NCBI RefSeq assembly: GCF_004769575.1
Contig: NZ_RQGA01000009.1
Span: 1-64,000 of the forward strand
Origin: Leptospira perdikensis
GTDB taxonomy: Bacteria; Spirochaetota; Leptospiria; Leptospirales; Leptospiraceae
Length of the DNA: 64,000 bases
Reading direction: 5' to 3'
This document shows, in pieces, positions 9,319 to 17,159 of this stretch. Within the stretch, counting starts at the first letter, position 1. Each line of letters opens with the position of its first letter. Position numbers and translations under genes: made by a program. Below the pieces are notes generated by a model. That model made no database searches, was not told the DNA's origin, and worked only from the letters and a program-made list of their open reading frames with translations.

Positions 9319-9371
9319 TATTGGGACGAATGGTTGATTTAGGATCATCGCCGATTCAGATTTTATATAGA

Positions 9372-9686
9372 ATGACAAAAGAGCAAAAAAGAAAACCCTT
9401 AGAAAATTCCAAGAAAGGCGGACAATGGACCTTTCTATCCAATCATGCGCATGTTTTGATTTGTTTGAGTAGAGATCCAGAGATGCGGCTGAAAGATGTG
9501 GCCCTGCTTGTTGGGATTACTGAAAGAGCCGTACAAGCCATTGTCAAAGATTTGGTAGATGCACAAATTTTAGACAAAAGCAAGGATGGACGCCGGAATC
9601 AATATTTAATCCAAACAGAACAGAAATTGAGGCATCCTTTGGAGGCAACACACTCAATTTCGGAATTATTGCGGTTAGGAAAATAA
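9372..9686 (+). CDS. Winged helix-turn-helix transcriptional regulator
   Basis: A small (about 104 residues from this start) DNA-binding protein. FLSNHAHVLICLSRDPEMRLKD, VALLVGITERAVQAIVKDL and LVDAQILDKSKDGRRNQYL form a MarR/ArsR-like winged helix with a clear recognition helix and wing. No ligand domain is present. The frame is open back to TTG 9321 and has an ATG at 9330; the ATG at 9372 gives MTKEQKRKP, which looks like a natural start, but either is possible. It follows the DoxX-like gene closely, so it may regulate that gene or itself. A hairpin overlaps its stop codon. Confidence 0.7.
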   Translation: MTKEQKRKPLENSKKGGQWTFLSNHAHVLICLSRDPEMRLKDVALLVGITERAVQAIVKDLVDAQILDKSKDGRRNQYLIQTEQKLRHPLEATHSISELLRLGK

Positions 9687-9692
9687 CCGCAA
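9669..9692. repeat. Perfect 9-6-9 inverted repeat at a convergent gene junction
   Basis: TTGCGGTTA and TAACCGCAA flank the six-base loop GGAAAA. The repeat spans the stop codon of the upstream regulator gene and lies just before the stop of the opposing reductase gene. There is no T-tract on either side, so it is not a canonical intrinsic terminator, but a stable RNA hairpin at both transcript 3' ends is expected. Confidence 0.6.
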
Positions 9693-9699
9693 TATGAAG

Positions 9700-10683
9700 T
9701 TAGGTTACCCGCAATTTTTCTGATTCTTTCACTTTCGAAACAATCCATTCATTTCTAGGCACTGGGATATGTAGACCTTTTGCCATCTTTACTACTTCTC
9801 CATTGATAAAATCAATTTCTGTCTTTCGTCCGTGATCTAAATCTTGGACCATAGAAGTGCGTATTCTGAAATATTTCAAACCAAGAATCAAAAGTATCAA
9901 ATGACGAATCCACGTGGGCAAAGCTCCTGGCCCATCACCTAACTTTTGAATGGGGAAGGATCCGGGAACTACTCGTTCTTCAATTCCTAATTTGTTTATT
10001 AATTGTTTAATCTCTGTTAATGTATCAATTGCTTCTCGCCTAGAATTCTTGTTTAGAAATAATTCACCTAAACTTACTTGTTTCGCTGCAGCAAGTCCAT
10101 TGATGATGGAGTTAATGGCTAGTTTGTGCCAGCGGTATCCAGCAAGTTTGTCTGTTAGGATTACCGGCAGATAAGGTGGTAACATTTCTAGCCAAACAGA
10201 ATCAGGTTTCTTCCCGGAAGTATCACCGAGAATGATACTTCCTACATTCGATTGGTAATAGGTTCCATTGGATAGTGTTTGGGTATTCCATCCAACAACT
10301 CCACCAATGATTTGATTTTTGTAAGTTTCAAATTGAGATTCGGGAATTCCGTTTTGAATGAGAATCCATTTTCCATTAGGTGTAAGTAAATGTTTTGTTT
10401 CTTCCAGATATTCTTTTATGTTTTGGTTTTTACATCCAATTAAAATATAATCAAATTTATCTTTGGTTTCTTGGATTTTTGTTAGATGGCTTTTTAAATT
10501 GACACTTACATTTTTTCCATTAGGGCCTTGGAAACGTATAGGGGATGCACTTAAAGATTGAAATCTATTTTCATTGCGACAAAGGATTTGGAAAGGAACC
10601 GCATTTTGATGAAGTGCGTGAATGATGGTTACTGTTACAGAGCCAATTCCACTAATCGCAATGGAAGGATACGTTTTTGACAT
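9700..10683 (-). CDS. Ketopantoate reductase (PanE/ApbA) family oxidoreductase
   Basis: 327 residues with an N-terminal Rossmann fold (SIAISGIGSVTVTIIHALHQNAVPFQILCRN) whose GxGxxx motif is GIGSVT rather than the usual GAGAIG. The substrate domain carries the conserved Lys in GYRWHKLAINSIINGLAA (position near 192) and the C-terminal TSMVQDLDHGRKTEIDFINGEVV block, which contains the family's S-x-x-x-D-x-x-x-x-x-T-E-I-D-x-x-N signature. NADPH-dependent reduction of 2-dehydropantoate in CoA synthesis is the family reaction, but several paralogues of unknown substrate exist, so I do not assign panE. It converges on the HTH regulator. Confidence 0.8.
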   Translation of the reverse strand: MSKTYPSIAISGIGSVTVTIIHALHQNAVPFQILCRNENRFQSLSASPIRFQGPNGKNVSVNLKSHLTKIQETKDKFDYILIGCKNQNIKEYLEETKHLLTPNGKWILIQNGIPESQFETYKNQIIGGVVGWNTQTLSNGTYYQSNVGSIILGDTSGKKPDSVWLEMLPPYLPVILTDKLAGYRWHKLAINSIINGLAAAKQVSLGELFLNKNSRREAIDTLTEIKQLINKLGIEERVVPGSFPIQKLGDGPGALPTWIRHLILLILGLKYFRIRTSMVQDLDHGRKTEIDFINGEVVKMAKGLHIPVPRNEWIVSKVKESEKLRVT

Positions 10684-10785
10684 ATACCGGAGAAGTTTAA
10701 CCTTTCCTTTGTAAAAATCTTCTCTTTTTTCTTGACGTTGCTTTGTTTGCTGATAAAAAACTTCTGGTTGTCATCAAAGGGGGAA

Positions 10786-11160
10786 ATGATGAAAAACTTT
10801 TTCTTTAGAATATTTATTTTCATGTTAGTTGGAGTTTTCTTCGGGAATTGTATTTATACAGAACTTCGATCACCGGGTCTTGCGGCCAATATGACACAGT
10901 ATGTAATGACTTCAGAGGATTATCAAATCCTTGGACCTGTTGAAACTCAAGGGGAATTTGTATCTTGGTTTTTACTTGTAGTCACAGGTGAAACTGGATA
11001 TAGCGAACTTCTGAAACAAACACGTGAAAAAGGTGGGGACGATATTATCAATTACCGCTTTGAAGTTCGTCAAAAGAGTATTTTACTAATTGTGTGGAAC
11101 CGCGTGATCTGGAATGCATCTGCAATTGCTATCAAATACAAAGATAAAATCAAAAAGTAA
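10786..11160 (+). CDS. TRL-like family lipoprotein
   Basis: About 124 residues starting at the ATGATG at 10786/10789, directly after AAAGGGGG, a good ribosome-binding site. The N terminus has a hydrophobic signal sequence ending in the lipobox VFFGNC, giving a predicted lipid-modified cysteine. The mature part (ELRSPGLAANMTQY, GETGYSELLKQTREKGGDDIINYRFE, AIAIKYKD) resembles the small TRL-like protein family common in spirochaetes. The function is unknown. It converges on perR with only 52 bases between stops. Confidence 0.7.
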   Translation: MMKNFFFRIFIFMLVGVFFGNCIYTELRSPGLAANMTQYVMTSEDYQILGPVETQGEFVSWFLLVVTGETGYSELLKQTREKGGDDIINYRFEVRQKSILLIVWNRVIWNASAIAIKYKDKIKK

Positions 11161-11212
11161 GAGTCATATTTTTCGGTCACATCTTTAGCTAGAAATGGAA
11201 CTTAGGGGGAGT

Positions 11213-11641
11213 TTATTTCCCTCTAAGTGTAATCACAAGTTTTACGTTATCTAGTTTTTTCCCTGTCTTTTTAAAATAACTCTCTTTGAGTTCATTTAGA
11301 ACTTCTTTTTCTAACTCCTCATCCATTTCCACATCTGTAATCTCACCCGTCTCTTCATTGAGAGCGTGATGGTGAGGCCCAATGTTGGAATCAAAATGAG
11401 TGACGCCATTTTTTAACTCCAAAGTTCCAAGCATTCCTTTTTCAGCAAAGAGTTTGAGGTTATTGAAAATTGTGGCACGCGATGCATGAGGAAAGTGGGA
11501 ATTGACCAGATGGAACACTTCTTCTGCAAAGAGGTGTTGGTGGCGTTCCAAAAGTAAGTGAGCCATTTCCAATCTCTGTGAAGTCGGTCGGATCCCGTGG
11601 GATTCGAGGAGTTCCTTAGTTTTTTGGTAACTTAAGTCCAT
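11213..11641 (-). CDS. perR: Fur-family peroxide regulator PerR
   Basis: 142 residues with the Fur/PerR winged helix (GIRPTSQRLEMAHLLLERHQHL, HASRATIFNNLKLFAEKG) and regulatory metal ligands in THFDSNIGPHHHALNEETGE. The D in HFDSN is the residue that marks PerR rather than Fur. There is no cysteine in the protein, so the usual CxxC structural zinc site is absent. An atypical PerR without a structural metal site has been described in Leptospira interrogans. It is divergent from ank and catalase, and two palindromes lie between them. On the minus strand a TTGACA -35-like element lies immediately next to the proximal palindrome (11673-11678), consistent with autoregulation. Confidence 0.88.
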   Translation of the reverse strand: MDLSYQKTKELLESHGIRPTSQRLEMAHLLLERHQHLFAEEVFHLVNSHFPHASRATIFNNLKLFAEKGMLGTLELKNGVTHFDSNIGPHHHALNEETGEITDVEMDEELEKEVLNELKESYFKKTGKKLDNVKLVITLRGK

Positions 11642-11681
11642 TTCAGTTTCACGTTCTCCGTGTGCATTTTTTTGTCAATAA

Positions 11682-11696
11682 TTAGACTAAGTCTAA
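11682..11696. promoter_or_regulatory. PerR box 1 (perfect 7-1-7 palindrome)
   Basis: TTAGACTAAGTCTAA is a perfect 7-1-7 inverted repeat, the geometry of PerR boxes. It lies 41 bases upstream of perR and abuts a TTGACA sequence on the minus strand. That PerR binds it is inference from geometry and context. Confidence 0.75.
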
Positions 11697-11720
11697 AAAA
11701 TCATTTGATTAGATTTGGTA

Positions 11721-11750
11721 TTGATTTAGACTAAGTCTAATTATTGTGAT
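11721..11750 (+). promoter_or_regulatory. Putative ank-catalase promoter containing PerR box 2
   Basis: TTGATT (11721-11726) and TGTGAT (11745-11750) are separated by 18 bases and could be -35 and -10 elements. A second perfect copy of TTAGACTAAGTCTAA occupies 11726-11740, inside the spacer, where a bound repressor would block RNA polymerase. The centres of the two palindromes are 44 bases apart, about four helical turns. Confidence 0.6.
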
Positions 11751-11776
11751 TCTAAAAGAATCTTAGGATAAAGGAT

Positions 11777-12325
11777 ATGGACAGAAAACAAGAAGAAAGT
11801 GGCAGTCAATCGGCCGCTTGGAAGGAATTTCAAGCCACGATCCAAGGAGAAGCGCCAGAAAAGGTAACTGCCTTTCGTTTTGCACGAGCTGGAGATTTAG
11901 CCTCGCTTTCCAAAGAAACTCCGTTTCCAGAGGCCTTCGAATGGAAGGATGAACGAGGGAACTCCTTATTAATGCTGTCCTCCTACCATGGTCAGGAAGT
12001 GGTCACGAATTATCTCCTAGAAAAGGGAGCTTACCCTAATGATAGGGACCGGTCTGGAAATTCTGTTTTGATGGGTGCGGCTTTTAAAGGTCACCTAGAA
12101 ATTGTTAGGTTACTTTTGAGGTGGGGTGCAGATCCAGAATTGAGAAATCCACAAGGCTTCAGTGCTCTCGATTTCGCAACCATGTTTGGTCGGGAAAAAA
12201 TCATTTCTTATTTAAGAAGGATAACAGTTCATTCGCAAAGAAAAACTTGGAAACTATGGATCAAATACCTTCATACGCTCGCAAAAAATAAATTTTTAAT
12301 AAATAAAAAGGAGGCTCATATATGA
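11777..12325 (+). CDS. Ankyrin-repeat protein co-transcribed with catalase
   Basis: 182 residues with at least three ankyrin repeats between about 35 and 145 ([60 protein letters not shown]). There is no signal peptide. Ankyrin proteins paired with catalases are known in several bacteria, where they support catalase activity, possibly by assisting haem loading. Start ATG 11777 follows AAAGGA. Its stop overlaps the catalase ATG (ATGA at 12322), so translation is coupled. Control by PerR is inferred from the palindromes upstream. Confidence 0.85.
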   Translation: MDRKQEESGSQSAAWKEFQATIQGEAPEKVTAFRFARAGDLASLSKETPFPEAFEWKDERGNSLLMLSSYHGQEVVTNYLLEKGAYPNDRDRSGNSVLMGAAFKGHLEIVRLLLRWGADPELRNPQGFSALDFATMFGREKIISYLRRITVHSQRKTWKLWIKYLHTLAKNKFLINKKEAHI

Positions 12326-13749
12326 GCAATAACCAACTAACGACGGCAGGTGGACAACCTGTATCTAGTAACCAACATAGTATCACCGCCGGAGAACGTG
12401 GCCCAATCCTTATTCAGGACACCCATTTGATTGAAAAACTAGCTCATTTCAATCGCGAGAGAATTCCAGAGAGAGTCGTTCATGCGAAAGGAGCAGGTGC
12501 TTTTGGAGTATTTCGCCTAACAAAAGATTTATCGGAGTATACTATTGCAAAAGTATTTCAAGGAAAAGGCAAAGAAACTCCGCTATTCTTAAGGTTTTCT
12601 ACTGTTGCTGGTGAAAAAGGTTCGGCTGATACAGAAAGAGATCCTCGTGGATTTGCAGTGAAGTTTTATACTGAAGATGGGATTTGGGATGTTGTTGGAA
12701 ATAACACACCGGTATTTTTTGAAAGGGATCCATTAAAATTCCCTGACTTCATTCATTCTCAAAAAAGAGATCCTGTAACTGGTTATAAAAACCCAGTTAG
12801 AATGTGGGATTATTGGTCAAAAGCTCCGGAAGCTATGCACCAAATCACCATTCTATTTAGCGATCGAGGAATCCCTGATGGATACCGATTTATGAATGGG
12901 TATGGGTCTCATACTTTTAGTTTTTGGAATCAAAAATCCGAACGTTTTTGGGTGAAGTTTCACTTTAAATCGAAACAAGGAATCAAAAACTTATCTCTTG
13001 AAAAAGCAAGTGAATTGGCAGGATCAGATCCAGATTATGCAACCAGAGATTTGTTTGAAGCTATCCATAGAAAAGAATTTCCAAAATGGAGGGTTTGTAT
13101 TCAAATTATGCCTGAAAAGGATGCAGAAACCTATAAAGTAAATCCATTTGATTTAACAAAAGTTTGGTCACACAAAGACTATCCATTGATCGAAGTTGGT
13201 GAACTTGAGTTGAATCAAAATCCGAAAAACTACTTCTTTGAAGTGGAGCAGGCCGGTTTTAGTCCAAGTAATTTGGTTCCAGGCATTGGAGTTTCCCCAG
13301 ACAAGATGTTACAAGGTAGGTTGTTCGCTTATCCGGATGCACAACGATATAGATTGGGTGGAAATTACCAGCTAATACCTGTCAATCGATCAAAAAGTCC
13401 TACAAACACATATCAAATGGATGGTTATCGTTCGGAAGAGAATCCTACTTATGATAATTATGAGCCAAATGGGTTTTCTGGGCCAAAAGAGGATATAAGA
13501 GTCAGTGAACCACCTCTTCGTATATCTTCAGCTGTAGATCGTTATGACAGCCATAAGGAGAACGACGATTTTTCCCAAGCGGGTGATTTGTATCGTATGT
13601 TAAAACCAGAAGAAAGAGATCGGTTGACTTCTGTCATTGCGGGAACTATGAAAGGAATCCCAAAAGATTTGGCGAAAAAGAACATCGAACACTTTGCCAA
13701 ATGTGATCCCGAATACGGAAAAAAAATCGCCGAAAAGGTAGGTCTGTAG
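12322..13749 (+). CDS. kat: Monofunctional haem catalase
   Basis: 475 residues, the length of small-subunit (clade 3) catalases. The catalytic His lies in [18 protein letters not shown] (near residue 54), followed by [20 protein letters not shown]. The distal Asn is in [13 protein letters not shown], and the proximal haem Tyr is in [15 protein letters not shown]. It has no signal peptide, so it acts in the cytoplasm, converting hydrogen peroxide to water and oxygen. The start is preceded by AAAAGGAGG and overlaps the ankyrin gene. It ends at a strong terminator. In Leptospira literature the equivalent gene is called katE or katA, so I give only kat. Confidence 0.95.
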   Translation: MSNNQLTTAGGQPVSSNQHSITAGERGPILIQDTHLIEKLAHFNRERIPERVVHAKGAGAFGVFRLTKDLSEYTIAKVFQGKGKETPLFLRFSTVAGEKGSADTERDPRGFAVKFYTEDGIWDVVGNNTPVFFERDPLKFPDFIHSQKRDPVTGYKNPVRMWDYWSKAPEAMHQITILFSDRGIPDGYRFMNGYGSHTFSFWNQKSERFWVKFHFKSKQGIKNLSLEKASELAGSDPDYATRDLFEAIHRKEFPKWRVCIQIMPEKDAETYKVNPFDLTKVWSHKDYPLIEVGELELNQNPKNYFFEVEQAGFSPSNLVPGIGVSPDKMLQGRLFAYPDAQRYRLGGNYQLIPVNRSKSPTNTYQMDGYRSEENPTYDNYEPNGFSGPKEDIRVSEPPLRISSAVDRYDSHKENDDFSQAGDLYRMLKPEERDRLTSVIAGTMKGIPKDLAKKNIEHFAKCDPEYGKKIAEKVGL

Positions 13750-13758
13750 CTCGAACCA

Positions 13759-13790
13759 CCCTGTTTATCCAAAGATAAACAGGGTTTTCT
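13759..13790 (+). terminator. Rho-independent terminator of the ank-catalase operon
   Basis: A perfect 11-bp stem (CCCTGTTTATC / GATAAACAGGG, 13759-13769 and 13774-13784) with a CAAA loop is followed by TTTTCT. It starts 9 bases after the catalase stop codon. Confidence 0.9.
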
Positions 13791-13869
13791 AACATCCTAC
13801 CCATCTAAAAAAATTCTTGCACTTCCTTAGATGTTTTATTCAATCCTTCCGGTGTTCTCCGGAGATTCT

Positions 13870-13935
13870 ATGAAACATCTAGATTTGTTATTTTTTCTCC
13901 AATGGAATTGGAACTTTCTTTGGATGAACCAATGA
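13870..13935 (+). CDS. Possible 21-codon leader ORF coupled to the downstream phosphatase gene
   Basis: ATG at 13870 follows GGAGA with five bases of spacing and encodes MKHLDLLFFLQWNWNFLWMN plus Q before TGA at 13933-13935. The TGA overlaps the ATG at 13932 of the signal-peptide-bearing phosphatase (ATGA). A short hairpin (TCCGG at 13848-13852 with CCGGA at 13859-13863) covers its ribosome-binding site. Four of 21 residues are Trp or Met next to Trp. This could be a translated leader controlling the next gene, but the evidence is only positional and it may be chance. Confidence 0.3.
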   Translation: MKHLDLLFFLQWNWNFLWMNQ

Positions 13936-15818
13936 AACTCGTTTTGTTCTTATTTTTTTTTGTTATGGGATCACTGAACGCAGAGGTTCTATCTTTAGAA
14001 TCAGGTTGGACATTTCAACTAGAGGGGGAAATCAATGCCAAACCAGTACTAGTTGGTGTTCCTTTAGTCGATCAAGGGTATCAGGTACCTATCAAAGGAA
14101 AATATCGATTAACAATTTTTATACCTAGCCTTCCTGAATCTTCACAAGCCGTTTATATGGACAGAATTCATTCCGCCGACCAAACCTTTTGGAATGGAAA
14201 AATTATAGGTTCTACAGGAAGTTTTTTTCCTCTGTATTATCCTTATTGGCATAAAGTCAGGTATTATGAGATTCCCATTTCTCTTCTCAAACAAGGTGAA
14301 AATGAGTTAGTTGTGGATATAGAATGTCGTGAAACTCAGTTTAGGTGCGGTGTGTTTCGTTCTGTTCCCATTTTTGGTTCACAAGATCAGATCAAAGATA
14401 AAATGGTTTTTGAAGACGTAAACCAAATCCTCATTGCTGCTTTATTCTTTGGGATTTTTCTTCAACAAGCGATTGGATATGCACTCAACCGATCTTCGAA
14501 ATCTGGATTGTATTTAGCAGGAACCGCAGTTTTTTTTGTGGGGTGGCGGTTACCGGTTCTCAATAAAATTCATTTTTTAATGATTCATCCCGAAATTCTC
14601 GTACGGTTATTGTTTTTTTGTCAGTTTATTTTTCCCGTCTTTATTATGTTATTTGTTCATACTCTTTTTGACAGACGTATTACCAAACTTGCAGTAATTA
14701 CATTTTTTTTAGATACGGTACTTGCTTTTTTTCAATTGTTTTCTATGGATCCGGATAGCCGTTTTTATTTGGTTTATATCTGGTATGTATTACTTGCAAT
14801 CAAGGTTCCTATTCTGATTCAGTTGTTGGCAAGAAACTATAAAAAATCAGCGGAAGCAATTGTGGTTTCTCTTGGAGCTCTTGTCGCCACATTTTTTGGA
14901 ATAGCGGATGTCATCACCGATGTTGTAACGGGAAAAAATGGATATCTAACTCAGTATGGAATTTTGACTTTTCTGTTTGCAGGAGTTTTTGCTATTGCTT
15001 TACAAAGTGCGAGAACGAGAAGGGAACTTCGTAATTTAAATGAATCTTTGGAGATGTTGGTTACACTTCGTACTCAAGAATTACATAAACAATATAAACT
15101 ATTACATGATGATTTGGTAATGGCGGCCGGTTTACAATCTAAATTGATTCCTCCAATGGAATTCAAACATCGCTCTCTTAGTGTTGCTTCTATTTTTATG
15201 CCCATGGAAAAAATAGGTGGAGATTACTTCGATTATTATATTCATGAAGATGGATCCATTAGTTTTTTGTTATGTGATGTGCTTGGTCATGGAATTGCTG
15301 CAGCCCTCATCGCAAGTATGTTGAAAGTTAATTTTTTGGAAATTGCTCCTAAAGAAAAAGATCCCGCTAAATTCCTTTTGGAATTAAATCTTAAAATGTT
15401 GCCGGTTGTTGAAAAAAATTATATAACAGCTGTTGTAAGTCACTTTGATTTAGAAAACTCGATAATGAAATATTCGGTTATGGGCCATCCGAGTCCTTTC
15501 TCTATGAATGTTGTTTCCAATTCTTTGGCAACTCTTGGGGGGCGTGGCCCCATTATGGGTTGGAAAAAAGACGTTTTTGTCGAAACTTTTTCCAAAGAAT
15601 TAGTTTCTGGCGATCGTTTCTTTTTCTATACAGATGGGATCACGGAAAGCCAAGACAAGAATAGGGAATTGTACGGAGAATTACGACTAAAGGAACAGTT
15701 GGCCTTAGGCCTACATCTTCCCTTAAAAGAGCTTAACGAAAAAATCAAAAAGGATATTCGAAAATTCGCATTTCGTTTGTCAGATGATGTAACTTACTTT
15801 ACTATCGATATCAAATGA
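13932..15818 (+). CDS. 7TM-sensor SpoIIE/PP2C serine phosphatase
   Basis: 628 residues from ATG 13932, which begins a clean signal peptide (MKLVLFLFFFVMGSLNA). An extracytoplasmic beta-rich domain (about 20-150, 7TMR-DISM type) is followed by about seven membrane helices, a coiled coil near 370-400 (RELRNLNESLEMLVTLRTQE) and a PP2C domain. Catalytic motifs are IGGDYFDYY (near 429), LLCDVLGHGIAAAL, MGHPSP, FYTDGITE and SDDVTYF, so both metal-binding Asp clusters are intact. Such proteins dephosphorylate anti-sigma-factor antagonists or related partners. The frame extends upstream to ATG 13902, but that would bury the signal peptide. The stop overlaps the histidine kinase start (ATGA). Confidence 0.85.
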   Translation: MKLVLFLFFFVMGSLNAEVLSLESGWTFQLEGEINAKPVLVGVPLVDQGYQVPIKGKYRLTIFIPSLPESSQAVYMDRIHSADQTFWNGKIIGSTGSFFPLYYPYWHKVRYYEIPISLLKQGENELVVDIECRETQFRCGVFRSVPIFGSQDQIKDKMVFEDVNQILIAALFFGIFLQQAIGYALNRSSKSGLYLAGTAVFFVGWRLPVLNKIHFLMIHPEILVRLLFFCQFIFPVFIMLFVHTLFDRRITKLAVITFFLDTVLAFFQLFSMDPDSRFYLVYIWYVLLAIKVPILIQLLARNYKKSAEAIVVSLGALVATFFGIADVITDVVTGKNGYLTQYGILTFLFAGVFAIALQSARTRRELRNLNESLEMLVTLRTQELHKQYKLLHDDLVMAAGLQSKLIPPMEFKHRSLSVASIFMPMEKIGGDYFDYYIHEDGSISFLLCDVLGHGIAAALIASMLKVNFLEIAPKEKDPAKFLLELNLKMLPVVEKNYITAVVSHFDLENSIMKYSVMGHPSPFSMNVVSNSLATLGGRGPIMGWKKDVFVETFSKELVSGDRFFFYTDGITESQDKNRELYGELRLKEQLALGLHLPLKELNEKIKKDIRKFAFRLSDDVTYFTIDIK

Positions 15819-17119
15819 AAGTTTTGTTAGATCGATTGGGGATTCGTCGATTACTCAATTTAGGAGTCACGGAACATTTGGGTTTGGAATCCTCTGTTCG
15901 TGTACAACTTTCTAACTTGATTGCCGTTTTAGGGATCTACTCTAATATCCAATATTCTATTTTTTTTGTCATCGCTGGTGCTCCGCATTACCGGATCATG
16001 AATTTGATCCATGTTTGTGTCATAACCTCACTAGTGTTTGTTCTTTATTTGAATATAAAGGGAAAATACACACTTTCTCGAGTCATCTTGGTTTTCACCG
16101 TTTCTGTTCCTTTGTTCTTTGTTTCTACTATTAGTTTTGGCAGTTCTGGTGGGTTTTACTATTATTTCTTAATGTTTGCAATTGTACCTTTTGTAATCTT
16201 TTCTTATGAAGAAAAGTGGTGGATCCTCTTTGTGTTTTTGATGAACACAGGATTTTATATTTGGTTCGAATTTTTTGGCACACCTGGTAAATTTGAAGAA
16301 GGGACTCTTTTGTATCGAAAAGAAATACAGGAATTGTTTCGTATCAACTCGGTAGTTTCTTGTTTATCCTTTGTAGCTTTGTTTATGTTTTATTTTTTAA
16401 GAAATATCAATCGTATACAAAAGGAAATGACTCGGATCAACGACCATAAGGATCGTATCTTTTCTATTCTTGCCCATGATTTACGGGGCCCTATGGGTAC
16501 TATGAGTAATTTTCTGGGGTATTTAACAACTTCCTTGCCGGAAAGAGATGAGTTGATTTTTGGATTAAAAGAACTTAAAAAAACGACAAACCAAACTTAT
16601 TTGGTTTTAGAAAACCTTTTAGATTGGGTTCAGAACGAAACTAAAAAAACGCAATGTAATCCAAAGAATTTGAGCCTTTCCTTAATTCTAAAAAATACAT
16701 TGGATATACTAAACATTCAGGCTACTGATAAAGGGATCTCTTGGGAAATAAATGTTTCGGAGACTGCCTCCGTATATTGTGATGAACGAATGACTGCAAC
16801 AGTGCTGCGTAATATATTATCGAATGCAATAAAATATTCGCATCCTAATGGAAGAGTATCGATAGAAGCTGAACTTGTTTCTCAATTTATGGAAGTTCGA
16901 TTTCAAGACAATGGTGTAGGAATGACGGATGATCTTTTATCAAAAATTATCGAAGGTAAACGATTTGCATCTGGATTTGGAACAGTTGGTGAGAAAGGAA
17001 CAGGTCTTGGGCTTCTTGTTTGTATGGAATTGTTAAAAGAACAAGGGGGTTCACTTCAAGTATTCAGCCAACCGCAGGTTGGAACAAAAATTATCATCAG
17101 ACTTCCATTAATAAATTAA
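15815..17119 (+). CDS. Membrane sensor histidine kinase
   Basis: 434 residues. About six hydrophobic segments fill residues 25-195, followed by a linker and a HisKA domain with the phosphoacceptor His in SILAHDLRGPMGTMSNF (near residue 219). The ATPase domain shows the N box (NILSNAIKYSHPNG, near 331), the G1 box (DNGVGMTDD) and the G2 box (EKGTGLGLLV). There is no receiver domain and no response regulator gene beside it. It overlaps the PP2C phosphatase gene by four bases, so the two membrane sensors are made together and may act on one signalling pathway. Confidence 0.88.
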   Translation: MKVLLDRLGIRRLLNLGVTEHLGLESSVRVQLSNLIAVLGIYSNIQYSIFFVIAGAPHYRIMNLIHVCVITSLVFVLYLNIKGKYTLSRVILVFTVSVPLFFVSTISFGSSGGFYYYFLMFAIVPFVIFSYEEKWWILFVFLMNTGFYIWFEFFGTPGKFEEGTLLYRKEIQELFRINSVVSCLSFVALFMFYFLRNINRIQKEMTRINDHKDRIFSILAHDLRGPMGTMSNFLGYLTTSLPERDELIFGLKELKKTTNQTYLVLENLLDWVQNETKKTQCNPKNLSLSLILKNTLDILNIQATDKGISWEINVSETASVYCDERMTATVLRNILSNAIKYSHPNGRVSIEAELVSQFMEVRFQDNGVGMTDDLLSKIIEGKRFASGFGTVGEKGTGLGLLVCMELLKEQGGSLQVFSQPQVGTKIIIRLPLIN

Positions 17120-17159
17120 ATTCATTTCTTTTTTTTAATCATATAGTCCAATTTTTATT

